Shown: positions 1 through 10,465 of the stretch, one piece after another
How the letters are laid out: the number at the start of each line of letters is the position of its first letter
How positions within the stretch are numbered: the first letter of the stretch is position 1
The notes under the pieces: generated by a model
Seen by the model: the letters and a program-made list of their open reading frames with translations, nothing else
The model's database searches: none
Told to the model about the DNA's origin: nothing
Assembly (NCBI GenBank): GCA_036924285.1
Contig: JAYKYS010000010.1
Span: 17,459,001-17,523,000, forward strand
Source: Asterella californica
Lineage: Eukaryota > Streptophyta > Marchantiopsida > Marchantiales > Aytoniaceae
Direction of reading: 5' to 3'
Length of the DNA stretch: 64,000 bases
Translations under genes and position numbers: made by a program

Positions 1-530
1 CCAGCATCTGCGGAGTTAGTTTCCTACGAAGACGTTTTTGGGCGAAGCTGACTTCGGGAGAAGTTGTTCTTTGGTGGAACACTTAGGAAAGAGTTCAGTC
101 TGGTACTTCGGCGGAAGAAGAGTCTTCTTCGCCAGAGTTTCCCGAGAGCAGTAGTAGTGAAAATAACTTAGTGTGAAGATACTTAGCGTTTATGGTGTTA
201 GAGGCTACCTAGTAGCACTTCAGCAGTACTTCCTCGTGTGACATTTCCGTCCGTGGCTCTGTTTCTCTGTTGTTCACCTGTTTCTTGAGGTCCCTGACCT
301 GTTCAGTACATGTTATGTTTATTTGTCAGGATTATCAACTCTGTCTTGTTGGATAGACATGAGTTTGATCTCTACCGGGACTGATTTTTACCCATGAGAA
401 TAAAAGACAACTATAAAGAATCACCTTTGTCACGTGTTTATTATTTTTGGATGATCTTTACTTGCATCTCTATGGGTTCGATCCTTAAATTACTACTTTC
501 GAGCATCTTTTGATTTTCTTGTGTGTTACA
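1..530 (+). repeat. 5' LTR, 3' part only (R/U5 end)
   Basis: This stretch matches 9531-10059 base for base apart from about nine substitutions. The match stops after the terminal TTACA at 530 and 10059, which fixes the LTR 3' end. An AATAAA poly(A) signal lies near 400. The LTR start and its TATA box are beyond the left edge of the window. Confidence 0.93.
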
Positions 531-551
531 TATAGAAGACTGAATAAATTT

Positions 552-568
552 TGGCGCCGCTGCCGGGA
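552..568 (+). other. Primer binding site, tRNA-Asp type
   Basis: TGGCGCCGCTGCCGGGA lies 21 bases after the LTR end. It is close to the primer site typical of plant Tat/Athila elements, complementary to the 3' end of tRNA-Asp. Minus-strand DNA synthesis would start here. Confidence 0.75.
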
Positions 569-619
569 TACGAATGCTGAAATTATCCAAGATCAGTGAA
601 CAGAAGTCCAGAGACATGA

Positions 620-2176
620 ATGTCGACGGGCAAGCCTGATCCTCCTGGAAACGTGCAATCTGAGAGAGACATGAGGCAAGAAAGACGAGCAGAATATCGA
701 GAACAGATTCTGGAAGAAGCTCGTCGGTCGAAAGAAGAGCATAAGAAGAGAGAACGAGGTTGGAGAACACCTAACTCAAAAGAATGGAAGAGGAAGGAAC
801 CAAGCCTTGGTGAATCAAGTTCACCCCGGACACCAAAGTCATTACCTCCAACCCCTCTCGAATCTGCTCAGAGAGAACTTGACTTCGAAGAAGTTACCAC
901 TCGGCTAAGTGCTGAGACCGAACATCCAGAAAGTGAAGTAGGGTGGAAACCTTTCCCCGAAGTCAATACTGTTTTATATCCGCAGTTGTTTACTCCTGAC
1001 CCAGAGGTAGGAAGTACTTCTGCAGATCAAGATCAGTTTACTTCTTCGAATGAAGAAGCTGCAACTAAGGCAGTAGAAGCTGTTACTACCTTAGTGGAAC
1101 TTTTACAAGCGCAGGAACTTATTCCTCAAGCACTGGTGCGGGAAATCCTTCCGTTAACTCCAGTGACTCAGAAGGACAGCGCTGCTCCTTACTTACAGCC
1201 AACCACAGGACCGTCCATATTCAAGAAGAGACAAACCCAAGCAGCTGCTGCTGCGGGTATTGCCCCTGCTGTCCTCGTTCAAGCTGCAGTACCAGCGCCG
1301 ATTCCAGCTCCTGCCAAGATAGCAACTCAAGTTCCAAGGGCTCCTTTTGTTCGAAGTATGGCAGGGCAACCTATCACGAAACATGGTTACCCAAAGTTCA
1401 GAGGAGGATCTTCAGATGACGATGAGGATGCAGATGCTTACATTAAACTGTTTGAATCTGTATCTGTCACTAATAAGGAAGATGCTGAACCAGATCGTCT
1501 GCGAATCTTTCCAAGTCTTCTCAGGAAGAGAGCACGCAACTGGTACAATCATGCAAATAGAATACCAGGAGACATCGATACTTGGGACAAGCTAAAGACA
1601 AAGTTCTTAGAGCGGTTTCGAGAAATTGGGTACAATCGTCAAGTTTTGGGAAAGCTGACCAGACTGGTCAGAGGAAAGAAAGAGAGCCTAAAAGATTATG
1701 TCCAAAGATTTTATAATCTACTGGACAGAATTCCGAGGATGAGTACAGCCAACCCATACTCTATGGATCAAGCCACAGAATGGCTAGTTACAGGCTTACC
1801 GATTGAGATGGAGATCTGGTGTCATCGAGGAAAGATGGACGCCATTGAAGAGGTTGTTGCCTCAGCAGAAGCATTTGAAGCATCCACCCTCGGAAGTAAA
1901 GGAGGATGGATAAAAGGGAAGAAGAAAGGGAAGAAAGGAAAGAAGGAGAAGAAGGAAGAGAAATCGACTCGAAGGAAGAAGCACAAGAAGAGTCGCAGAG
2001 AACCCTCTTCCTCCGACGAATCTTCTGACGATGAGTCTTCTTCGGCCAAAGTCGAAGAGTCATCATCGGCGAGTTCATCTTCTTCGAGCGAAGAAGAACG
2101 AAGAATGAAACGCAGTTCTTCGTCCAAGGAAAAGAAAAAGCTCGAAGGAAAAGAAGAGCAAGGCAAGAGGGGATAG
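620..2176 (+). CDS. gag: Gag capsid-like protein
   Basis: 518-codon ORF for the structural Gag protein that forms the intracellular retrotransposon particle. The retrotransposon gag core lies at about residues 270-430: aromatic and basic helices around ARNWYNHANRI, a KTKFLERFREIGYN segment, and the YVQRFYNLLDRIP segment typical of plant Ty3 Gag. The N-terminus is charged, with an Ala/Pro-rich linker (about 195-240). The C-terminus (about 430-518) is Lys- and Ser-rich and could bind RNA. No zinc knuckle is present; those are in the next ORF, in another frame. The ORF ends in TAG followed at once by TAA. The antisense ORFs over the Lys/Ser tail are composition artefacts. Confidence 0.85.
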   Translation: MSTGKPDPPGNVQSERDMRQERRAEYREQILEEARRSKEEHKKRERGWRTPNSKEWKRKEPSLGESSSPRTPKSLPPTPLESAQRELDFEEVTTRLSAETEHPESEVGWKPFPEVNTVLYPQLFTPDPEVGSTSADQDQFTSSNEEAATKAVEAVTTLVELLQAQELIPQALVREILPLTPVTQKDSAAPYLQPTTGPSIFKKRQTQAAAAAGIAPAVLVQAAVPAPIPAPAKIATQVPRAPFVRSMAGQPITKHGYPKFRGGSSDDDEDADAYIKLFESVSVTNKEDAEPDRLRIFPSLLRKRARNWYNHANRIPGDIDTWDKLKTKFLERFREIGYNRQVLGKLTRLVRGKKESLKDYVQRFYNLLDRIPRMSTANPYSMDQATEWLVTGLPIEMEIWCHRGKMDAIEEVVASAEAFEASTLGSKGGWIKGKKKGKKGKKEKKEEKSTRRKKHKKSRREPSSSDESSDDESSSAKVEESSSASSSSSSEEERRMKRSSSSKEKKKLEGKEEQGKRG

Positions 2177-2186
2177 TAATCAACTC

Positions 2187-3998
2187 ATGGAGGAGATGAT
2201 TAAAGGGTTTGCAGACCTGAAAGTGCAGATGGTACGATCTCCTGAAGGGAGAAAATCGCCTGCTACATCCCGTTCAAGCTTATGGTGTACGACATGCGGT
2301 AAATCAGGACATGCTAATACGGAATGTAAGAATAACAGAACATTTCAGGCACAATCACTTGAATGGGCACCAGCATTCGAATCATATTATAGCTCATTCT
2401 TTGTGGAAACTCCGGACGAAGTATATGGAGTACAAACGAATCCACCCCCACCACAGCCAACAATTACCTCAATTCAACCCATACCAATTCAAAGGTTTGC
2501 ACCAAAAGAGAGGGCCCTGAATGTATATCAGAAACGTTTGATGAGTCCGCCAGGAGCAAATAAACCACCACCCCATGGGTCTTGTTTTAATTGTGGCAGT
2601 TTCGAACATTGGTCACCAAACTGCCCTCACCCAAAGAAATCAATGGGATATGTAGCACTTTGTGGAAGATGTCATCAACCAGGACATGCCACGGCAGATT
2701 GTACTAACCCACCCGCAGAGAAGAGAGGGGTTCGCTTTGATCCTAAAACAGACCGTCCTGCGGAAGCACAACTGCACAAGGTGGACTTGGAAGAATGGAA
2801 AGCCACTGGAGATGAAGGATGGCCACCAGAAGAAACTTGGGTTTGCAAAGTGGACACCAGGAGCTCTTTCAAATCTAAGAGGAAGGCGGAAGAAGCACCT
2901 CTAAAAACTCAATCGAAGAAAGAGTTGAAGAAGCAGAAGAAGGCAAAAGAGAAAGCCAAGAAGAAGATAGTTGAGGAGGATACCGAAGAAGAGGAAGAAG
3001 AAATACTGAAGAAAGTAAATCCTCCGAGACTACCAGTTGACATTACGGACGAAGTCCGCAAACTCCTGAAGAAGGAGTTACTACGAGCAGGAACTTCGGC
3101 AAGAGAAGCTGATACAACTTCGGCCGAAGTACCAGAACAATCAACTTCGTCCGCATCCAAGATTTTCCGTACTTCGGCCACTGAAGACAAAATTGCGGCC
3201 AAGAACGAAGAGGTTCCGAAGAAGCACAGTCGACAGGAACTTGTGAAGAAAGAACCTGTGGCGGTACCACACTATGATGTGGTAGCTGATCTAGAAACAC
3301 AAAAGGCTAACATAAGTTTCAAGCAGCTGATTGAAGATAACAAAATTTACAGAAAATTGTTACTTCAAGCACTGAAGAAACCCACTAAAGTAAGAAGATC
3401 AAAGTTACCTTCTCTGTTCCACATCGAGGCAGAAGACCTGGGATCTCCAGAAGTGGAAGTGGAGGTTGCAGGTTGTGTAATTAGGAAAGTGCCAATTGAC
3501 TCTGGATCAGGAGTCAACATAATGACAGAAGACACGGCACACGCGTTGGGTTTCAGTAAGTTTGAAGAAACTCAGCGGGTGTTACGGCTGGCAGATCAAA
3601 CGAGAAGACGACCACTTGGGTTACTGCGCAACATCCCCATCTTGATAGACGGAATTTCTTTTAAACTTACTTGTGTTGTGCTGCGCCCTTTGGTTAAGTC
3701 TGGTTATCAAATTTTGATTGGGAGGCCATGGTTGTATGGTGCCAAGGTACTAACAGATTGGTACCGACACCGTTTACAGTTCAAAGATCCACAGAAACCA
3801 ACTGATAAGGCTGTGATGGTTTCTTGGAAGAAGATAACACATCAGGGTGAAACGGAGTCGACTGATGAGGGCTACACTTCAGGATCTGATTCATCAACAA
3901 GCAACGCAGGAGAAAGGAAAAGAGACCCTTATTCGATGGTCAACTATCTACAGTGCTATGAAATTGATGAAGAAGAAGATATGAACGAGGCCGAATAG
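2187..3998 (+). CDS. Nucleocapsid zinc knuckles plus aspartic protease
   Basis: 603-aa ORF that starts 10 bases after gag in a different frame. Three CCHC knuckles are visible: CTTCGKSGHANTEC, CFNCGSFEHWSPNC and CGRCHQPGHATADC. A long Lys/Glu-rich linker follows, then a retropepsin-like domain with the active-site motif IDSGSGVNIM at about residues 435-445. The knuckles package the RNA and the protease would cut the polyprotein. The ORF ends in a TAG at 3996-3998, but the next codons in the same frame run straight into reverse transcriptase. The TAG therefore looks like a single stop (mutation or readthrough site), not a gene boundary. The split of gag from its knuckles may be a frameshift or an expression strategy. 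Confidence 0.85.
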   Translation: MEEMIKGFADLKVQMVRSPEGRKSPATSRSSLWCTTCGKSGHANTECKNNRTFQAQSLEWAPAFESYYSSFFVETPDEVYGVQTNPPPPQPTITSIQPIPIQRFAPKERALNVYQKRLMSPPGANKPPPHGSCFNCGSFEHWSPNCPHPKKSMGYVALCGRCHQPGHATADCTNPPAEKRGVRFDPKTDRPAEAQLHKVDLEEWKATGDEGWPPEETWVCKVDTRSSFKSKRKAEEAPLKTQSKKELKKQKKAKEKAKKKIVEEDTEEEEEEILKKVNPPRLPVDITDEVRKLLKKELLRAGTSAREADTTSAEVPEQSTSSASKIFRTSATEDKIAAKNEEVPKKHSRQELVKKEPVAVPHYDVVADLETQKANISFKQLIEDNKIYRKLLLQALKKPTKVRRSKLPSLFHIEAEDLGSPEVEVEVAGCVIRKVPIDSGSGVNIMTEDTAHALGFSKFEETQRVLRLADQTRRRPLGLLRNIPILIDGISFKLTCVVLRPLVKSGYQILIGRPWLYGAKVLTDWYRHRLQFKDPQKPTDKAVMVSWKKITHQGETESTDEGYTSGSDSSTSNAGERKRDPYSMVNYLQCYEIDEEEDMNEAE

Positions 3999-5281
3999 CA
4001 ATCACAGCTAGGTCACGGGAGTGCAGAGACCAGTCATACAGATGGTATAGTCCTTCCAGGAGCATCCCAAGACCTACTAATAAGCGAAGGTAAGAGCCTA
4101 AAGATTTCTGTTGTGGTACAAGGAGAAGAGTTGGAAGTGTATCATCAGATGCTGATCCATTACCAAGATGTCTTCGCCTGGACTGTGGAGGACATGAAGG
4201 GGATACCTGCACAGTGGGGAGAACATCGTATCGACCTCATTGAAGGATCAGTACCTGTACGACAGAGGCAGTACCGACTCAACCCAAAATACTCTTTGAT
4301 GGTTAAAGACGAGATAGATAAGTACCTAAAGGCATGTATTATTTTTCCTGTGTTAAGCAGTGAATGGGTAGCACCCATAGTAGTGGTACCCAAGAAGCAA
4401 ACAGGAAAGATAAGAGTCTGTCAAGATTTCAGAAAACTGAATGCATCAACCAAGAAGGATCATCACCCTTTACCTTTTACTGATACCATTTTGGATCATG
4501 TATCTGGAAAGGAATGTTACAGCTTTCTGGATGGGTTTTCAGGTACAATCAAGTGTCCATAAGAGAGCAAGATAAGGACAAGACTACCTTTACTACAGAT
4601 TGGGGCACTTATGCTTATCACAAGATGTCTTTTGGACTATGCAATGCACCAGCTACCTTTCAGAGGATGATGACCTCAATCTTTCAAGATTATTTGCAAA
4701 AATTTTTAGAGATCTTTATAGATGATTTTTGTGTTTTTGGCACACGTGAAGAACATGCAGCGTGTTTAGCCAAAACCTTTCAGAAGTGTAGGGAAGCCAG
4801 ACTTGCATTACATCCTGAGAAGTGTTTCTTCGTGATGACTGAAGGAATACTTCTTGGACATAGAGTATCAGGCCGAGGCATAGAAGTAGATGTAGAGAAA
4901 GTTCGAGTAATACTCTCCCTGCAACCCCCTACTGACATCAGCGAGTTGAGAGCCTACCTAGGACATGTTGGATATTACAGAAGGTTCATCAAAGACTACG
5001 CCATACTTGCTGCACCACTGACAGAATTGCTGAAGAAGACGACAGAGTACCATTGGCACGAGAAACAGCATGAGGCGTTTGAGACGCTGAAGAAGAAGTT
5101 GGCAGAAGCACCTGTCATGCGACCACCAGACTGGGAGAGACCTTTTCAAGTGTATGTAGACACTTCTGCGTTTGCTATTGGAGTGGTGCTCAGTCAAAAA
5201 GATGATGGAAAGAGAGACCACCCAATCTACTATGCGAGTAGACAACTTTCAGCAGCAGAAAAGAACTACACCACTACGTGA
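3999..5281 (+). pseudogene. pol: Pol: reverse transcriptase and start of RNase H, frameshifted
   Basis: The reading frame continues from the protease after TAG 3996. RT begins near 4160; VCQDFRKLNA marks the palm, and the catalytic box reads FIDDF (the usual form is YxDD or FxDD) near 4725. At about 4550, FLDGFSG jumps to the frame of YNQVSI, which fits a one-base loss. RNase H follows (VYVDTSAFAIGVVLSQ near 5155) and is broken again at about 5275, where the sequence changes to the frame of REALGMVYS, consistent with a small deletion. RT would copy element RNA into cDNA in the particle. These breaks make this copy non-autonomous. Confidence 0.88.
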
Positions 5282-6833
5282 AGCGTTGGGAATGGTGTAC
5301 TCAGTAAAGAAGTTCAGACATTACCTTCTTGGCTATGAGTTTGTTTTTCATGTGGATCATTATGCGTTGAAGCATCTAGTACAGAAGTCAGACTTGTCAG
5401 GAAGGATAGCAAGATGGATGTTGTTGCTTCAAGAGTTTACTTTCACAGTTCAGACGAGACAAGGGATTCATCATGAGAATGCTGATTATTTGTCTCGACT
5501 GAGAACGGGAGAACGAGTGGATATAGTGGCAGACGACTTTCCAGATGAGGAATTGTTTCAGCTGACAGTAGCACCTGCTACGAAGTACTATGATCTGTAC
5601 AGATATTTACAGACTTTGCAGTGCCCAGAAGAAATGGATGCTGAACAGCGAACAGTCTTCATACATCAGGCGGGACCTTACGAGATGAAGAACGGGATAT
5701 TGTTCAAAAGAGGACCTGATGAAGAACTTCGAAGATGTCTGGAAGTGCATGAGATACCACAAGTGGTGGGAGCACTACACTTAGAACCTGAAGGCGGACA
5801 CTATGCACTGAGGAACATTGTGAAGAAGATTCTCTCAGCTGGATACTGGTGGCCGACGATGTACAAAGATGTTCATGAGATCATCAAGAAGTGTGATAAC
5901 TGTCAACGAGTGGATAAGCCTACGTCAACCACTCAGTGGCCGTTACATCTGATACTTCCATTAGCACCATTCGAGAAGTGGGGGATTGATTTTGTAGGAC
6001 CTATACATCCTGCAACACGCCGCACTAGAAGAAGGTACATTCTGATAGCTACTGATTATGCAACGAAGATGGTTGAAGCAGCAGCTACCAAGAAAGATGA
6101 CGCAGCCACTGTGGTTGAGTTTCTGTACACTCAGATCATTACTCGATATGGATGCCCACTGGAGTTGGTAAGTGACCGAGGTACACATTTTTTGAACAAG
6201 ATGATAGAGGAACTGACAGATTACTTTGGTATAAAACACCGGAAGACAACACCGTACAATCCAAAAGCTAATGGATTGACGGAGAAGTCTAACGGAGTGT
6301 TGTGCAAGATTCTGAACAAGGTGACAGTGAATCATGCATATGATTGGGATACAAAGTTACCGGCTGTCTTATGGGCATTTCGGAATGCAGAGAAGATTAC
6401 GACTCGACAAACACCCTTTTTCCTAACATATGGCATGACACCGATTATGCGAGTTGAATTTGATGTGCCTACTTACAGAATCCTGTCTGAAGATAGATTG
6501 TCAGTGGAGGAGAGTCAACTGTTACGACTTAAGAGTCCGATGACACTTGAGGAAGACCGTGAAGAGTCTAAACGACTAACGGAGATTATTCAAATGAAGC
6601 GGAAAGAGAAGCACGATAAGAAGATCCGCAAAGTGGACATCAAGGATGGTGATTTAGTACTGTTGTATGAGAGTAGGTACACCAAATTTCTAGGGAAGTT
6701 ACACTTACGTTGGATGAGCCCTTACAAAGTAACGCGTCGTTATAGTAATGGTTCGGTTCAGTTGGAAGAACTCGATGGAACATTGTTAGCCACTCGAGTC
6801 AATGGGTGGAGAATCAAGAGATACTATTCTTAA
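5282..6833 (+). pseudogene. pol: Pol: rest of RNase H and integrase
   Basis: Continues RNase H (FHVDHYALKHL, then HHENADYLSRL) and then integrase, in one open frame of about 500 codons. The HHCC zinc-binding region is visible as GGHYALRN and CDNCQRV. The DDE core has D in WGIDFVG, D in LVSDRGTHF and E in NGLTEKSNG. The C-terminal GPY/F-like module is KFLGKLHLRWMSPYKV. There is no chromodomain. The enzyme would join cDNA ends to the genome. Each domain looks intact, but the frame is separated from RT by the break near 5275. It ends with TAA 23 bases before a purine tract. Confidence 0.87.
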
Positions 6834-6856
6834 GTGTTCGCGGGGTCGCTTCACAA

Positions 6857-6871
6857 TTGAGAGAGGGAGTA
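6857..6871 (+). other. Candidate polypurine tract and LTR start
   Basis: A purine-rich run (TTGAGAGAGGGAGTA) directly after pol is followed by TGTGAAG at 6872. LTRs of this type begin with TG, and this LTR ends TGTTACA. If this is the polypurine tract, the LTR runs 6872-10059 (about 3.2 kb) and contains the accessory ORF. The left LTR start is outside the window, so this cannot be settled here. Confidence 0.45.
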
Positions 6872-7299
6872 TGTGAAGCCTTGGTTTTTCGTTTTGTTAA
6901 TTAATTGATTAGTTGTAAAGTAAATAAGGAGAATAGATGATAGAAGATAAACGATATGAGTAGAATAGTGTTAATTAGAAGTTTAGTGAAGAATCTCAGT
7001 TCTGGAGGAATATCGAATCTATGGAGACACTGAAAGATGATTTCCTCATAGATGAATTCCTCGGGCGAAGAGCTTTCTAACGAGATGTTGTGCGAGGCAA
7101 TCAGAGACCGAATGACGAAGTTACAGCAGACTGAAGAATGTCAGTCGTCAAGAGGAAAACCCTAACTTCGGCACGTGCAAGAAAATCTATCGCGGGATAT
7201 AAGCCAGGTAACAAGTCATTTATTTTACTGTTTTACTATTCCCAGAGCGAGCGATAGCAGGGCGCAGCGAGCCGCATTTTCCGAGCGCCGAAGTACATC

Positions 7300-7390
7300 A
7301 GTGACGGGCGAGGAAGCCAATTTACGAGTGACTGACGAGGAAGCCAATTTGCGAGGAAGAACTCAATTACGGGCGAGGAAGGAATTGCAG
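7300..7390 (+). repeat. Short tandem repeats upstream of the accessory ORF
   Basis: Degenerate units built around CGAGGAAGCCAATTT and GGGCGAGGAAG repeat three to four times, with a period of about 27-35 bases. Position before the TATA box is compatible with LTR U3 repeats. No coding content is evident. Confidence 0.5.
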
Positions 7391-7457
7391 CGAAGAATCC
7401 GTTTGTGGCGAAGATCGTTGCAGTGATCCTAGGGATGCGAGGGATGCAGACGACTAA

Positions 7458-9274
7458 GGCGCCGAGGCTCCGAGGCTCCGATCCTTTGAAGTTAATCGAG
7501 CGGCTCTTCGCCGCTATGAGAAGGAGCTTGAGGAAATGGGACTAGCGTTCCTCTTACTTCCTTGGTGGGGAATGGTCTCCTCCAAATTGGTGCATGAGTT
7601 GAAGGTCTGCAAGCAGCATCCGGCCGATGATCACTAGGGGCGACCGTGTAATTGGACCGAAGCTCACTGGTCCGGTGTCTTAGGAACTGACGATGCGAGG
7701 CGGGAAGGGGATCTTCTGTTTGACACCACATCTGCCGCTGCTTCGCCCGAAGCCGTGAAGAACTTCCCGAATCTCTTCAGGGAGTTACCTCTAGGGAAGA
7801 ACGGCTACCGAACGAGCGATTACTGCGACCCGAAGAAGAGAGAAGTAGCCAATGCGATTATGGGGATATTCAAGCCACGAAGAACGACATACATGTCGAA
7901 TTGGCAAATCAATTTCATCGAGCAGCTCTTCGCCGGAAGAAGAGCACATTGGGCGAGGATCTTCCACCGTCATGTGCTGAAGCTTTGGACCGAGAACGAT
8001 TTGGCGTACATAGGATCATTTGTATCGGTGTTCTATATGAGGATGGGACTGCTGTCGGACGAACAGCAGAAGAAGTTGAGTTTTAACGCAGCTGCCGAGG
8101 AAGATGAATTTTAGGTGGTACAGACTCCAGCACAAGATGTACAACTCGAGAGGTTCTTCGACGAAGTCGAGGCCGAAGGAGCACAAGCCGAAGTAGCAGT
8201 GGAGGTAACAAAGAAGAACGAGGCATCGACTTCAACGCCAGCTCCAGAGAAGGCGACCGAAGAGGTAACTCCGGCCGAAGACGAAGATGTAGTAGAGATA
8301 TCTCCTCCGATTCGCAGGAGTGGAAGGAAGAAACCTCTGGAGGAGACGTCGAGGTCTGTGCAGAAGTCGCCGAAGAAGATGAAGATGACGAGGACAGTCC
8401 GCGCCGACGATGAACCAGCTGACGAAGAAGTGATTGGGGAAGCTGATGAAGGAGATACTCCTCGGACAGAGAAGAGCGTGGACACTACACTGAAGACTAC
8501 TCTTTCTCTATCGACGATAGGAGAGATTGAACATCTTACTTCTTCGGCGAAGTACATCCAGGAGGTGGTCGCATCCTTGCTGTATAGCTTAGAAGAGAAC
8601 CGAGGAACGTATGAGGAAGTTGTCGGTCGGAAGCTGAATCTCGCGGAGTTGGTGCAGACGATGCACTTCGGCCGAGGTAACTGGAAGGAGGAGAAAGAGA
8701 ACTTACGTACAGCTCTCCTCATGGCACAGAAGGAGACCCAACAGAAGGTCGAGGAATTGAAGAACGAGACCACGGAGAAAGAGCTTCTTCTTCGGCAGAA
8801 GTTGGATCAGGAGAGAGATCATGAGAAGGTACTTTCTCTAATGAAGAAGCAACTGGACGAGATGCGCACTCAGAGAGATCGAGCTCAGGACGTGGTTGCA
8901 GAAATGACCAAGGAGATCGAGGACTCGAGGAGGCGATTGACTAAGGCCGAGAGCTGAGCGCTCAACTTCGGAGTAGGGTCGAACCTGTACTGAAGAACTA
9001 CTTCGCTGTTGAGATGGACGCCGAAGAGGCGGGATTTCTTCGCCAAGTTAGAGAGGAGTTTTTAGCTGCAGATGCGGAGGGTACTTCAGCTAAGAACCGA
9101 GTAGCTAGGCTAGGCCAGCGAGTAATTAGGGAGCTTAGGGAGGTTAGAGCAACCGTAGAGTTCTCAGTTTGCGAGATAGGTAGAGAGCTAGCGGTAGGAA
9201 GCGGTGTTGTTCTTGGTGTCGTTTTGGACACAGGACCTTCATCCGACGGACCAGAAGTACTCCCGACTTCTTAG
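7458..9274 (+). pseudogene. Sense accessory ORF of the Ty3 element, broken
   Basis: A long reading frame after pol, not recognised as envelope. Frame zero runs from 7458 through in-frame TAGs at 7635-7637 and 8112-8114 to 8950, where an extra GA shifts the frame; it then continues (ELSAQLRSRVEPVLKNYF) to 9274. Ignoring these lesions it encodes roughly 600 residues. The N-terminal half is globular, with Trp-rich segments such as HWARIFHRHVLKLWTEND. The middle is acidic, rich in Ser, Glu and Pro. The C-terminal part is heptad-rich coiled coil (about 8550-9230). No signal peptide or membrane segment is seen. The related element at 17566-19593 carries a similar N-terminal region and a coiled coil, so the ORF is conserved between families. 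It may belong to the plant-retrotransposon accessory proteins; function unknown. Confidence 0.6.
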
Positions 9275-9305
9275 GAAGAAGATCCGTCATCTTCGGGAAA
9301 ATCTG

Positions 9306-9313
9306 TATATAAG
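9306..9313 (+). promoter_or_regulatory. LTR TATA box
   Basis: TATATAAG lies only about 30 bases after the accessory ORF stop and about 225 bases before the part of the LTR shared with the window start. As the likely core promoter of the LTR, it implies that U3 includes at least part of the accessory ORF. Confidence 0.55.
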
Positions 9314-9530
9314 CGTTGTGTTGTTCGTATTCAGGACCTCTATGTGTTTTATCATTTTTGAGTTTTCTATTTCCTGAGTTTGCGGAGCCATTGAGTGTTT
9401 TGTGTTCTTCGGGGATTTACCTACGAAGTATCGTAGTTTGCTGTGGTAGGAATTAGTCTGGTTGCCGAAGGATTTGCTGTCGACATTTGAAATCAGAGTA
9501 GAACGTTTACGGCGAAGACTGAGAATAGAT

Positions 9531-10059
9531 CAGCATCTACGGAGTTAGTTTCCTACGAAGACGTTTTTGGGCGAAGCTGACTTCGGGAGAAGTTGTTCTT
9601 TGGTGGAACACTTAGGAAAGAGTTCAGTCTGGTACTTCGGCGGAAGAAGAGTCTTCTTCGCCAGAGTTTCCCGAGAGCAGTAGTAGTGAAAATAACTTAG
9701 TGTGAAGATACTTAACGTTTATGGTGTTAGAGGCTACCTAGTAGCACTTCAGCAGTACTTCCTCGTGTGACATTTCCGTCCGTGGCTCTGTTTCTCTGTT
9801 GTTCACCTGTTTCTTGAGGTCCCTGACCTGTTCAGTACCTGTTATGTTTATTTGTCAGGATTATCAACTCTGTCTTGTTGGATAGACCTGAGTTTGATCT
9901 CTACCGGGACTGATTTCTGCCCGTGAGAATAAAAGACAACTATAAAGAATCACCTTTGTCACGTGTTTATTATTTTTGGATGATCTTTACTTGCATCTCT
10001 GTGGGTTCGATCCTTAAATTACTACTTTCGAGCATCTTTTGGTTTTCTTGTGTGTTACA
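9531..10059 (+). repeat. 3' LTR, part verified against the 5' copy
   Basis: Gap-free match to 2-530 with about nine substitutions. The true LTR must begin further left, possibly at 6872. The LTR ends TTACA at 10059 and is followed by GTCAT, which would be the target duplication if the same five bases flank the left LTR outside the window. Confidence 0.9.
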
Positions 10060-10465
10060 GTCATGCTATAAGTAGAAGGGTGTCTTCTAGGTCGTGACCT
10101 TGGGGTGAAATCCTGAAAGTCCATAACACAGATGGCAATTTCGTGTCCCAATCATACGCATGGTTAATAGTTATCTTATTCAGGATATTACATAGAAGAC
10201 CATTCGACTTCTCTGTCAGTCCGTTAGCTTTCGGGTTGTATGACGTCGTCTTCCGATGCTTTATCTTGAAGTACTGAGTCTGGAGGGAAATAGTCTCATT
10301 GAAAAAATGAGTACCCCTATCTGATACTAGTTCCAACGAGCATCCGTATCAAGTGATAATGTTGTGCGAGAGGAACCTGGCTACCACTGCGGCGTCGTTC
10401 TTCCTTGTGGCTTCGTACTCCACCATCTTGATAGCATAGTCGGTAGCTATCAAAACATACCGGGT
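10060..10465 (-). pseudogene. Integrase fragment of a second Ty3 element
   Basis: On the minus strand, RYVLIATDYAIKMVEYEAT leads into LVSDRGTHFFNE and NGLTEKSNGLLCNIL, the second D and the E of a retroviral-type integrase core. A TGA replaces an Arg codon (CGA in the first element) near 10348, and a frameshift lies near 10105. The 3' LTR of the first element abuts the fragment, so that element inserted into this integrase. At about 10465 the integrase is fused in frame to the start of an accessory-ORF segment (ending RLGFCLCT), a recombination scar. Confidence 0.8.

Larger units (their letters stand above)
1..10059 (+). mobile_element. Ty3/gypsy LTR retrotransposon, nearly complete, decayed
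   Basis: A complete element apart from the left part of its 5' LTR, which lies outside the window. Order: LTR, Asp-tRNA-type primer site, gag, zinc knuckles plus protease, RT, RNase H, integrase, accessory ORF, LTR. RT before integrase and an integrase C-terminus without a chromodomain place it among non-chromoviral Ty3/gypsy elements; the primer site and the extra 3' ORF recall the Tat/Athila/Ogre group. Positions 2-530 and 9531-10059 align without gaps, with about nine mismatches by hand count (about 1.7 percent). Pol carries frameshifts and in-frame TAGs, so this copy cannot move by itself. Its 3' end joins an integrase fragment of an older element directly. Confidence 0.93.

Noticed and set aside
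1788..2183. Antisense ORFs over the end of gag
   Set aside because: They are complements of Lys- and Ser-rich codons and carry no domain; the sense frame has the Gag core.
7458..9274. Retroviral envelope gene
   Set aside because: No signal peptide, cleavage site or membrane segment; the ORF is globular plus coiled coil.
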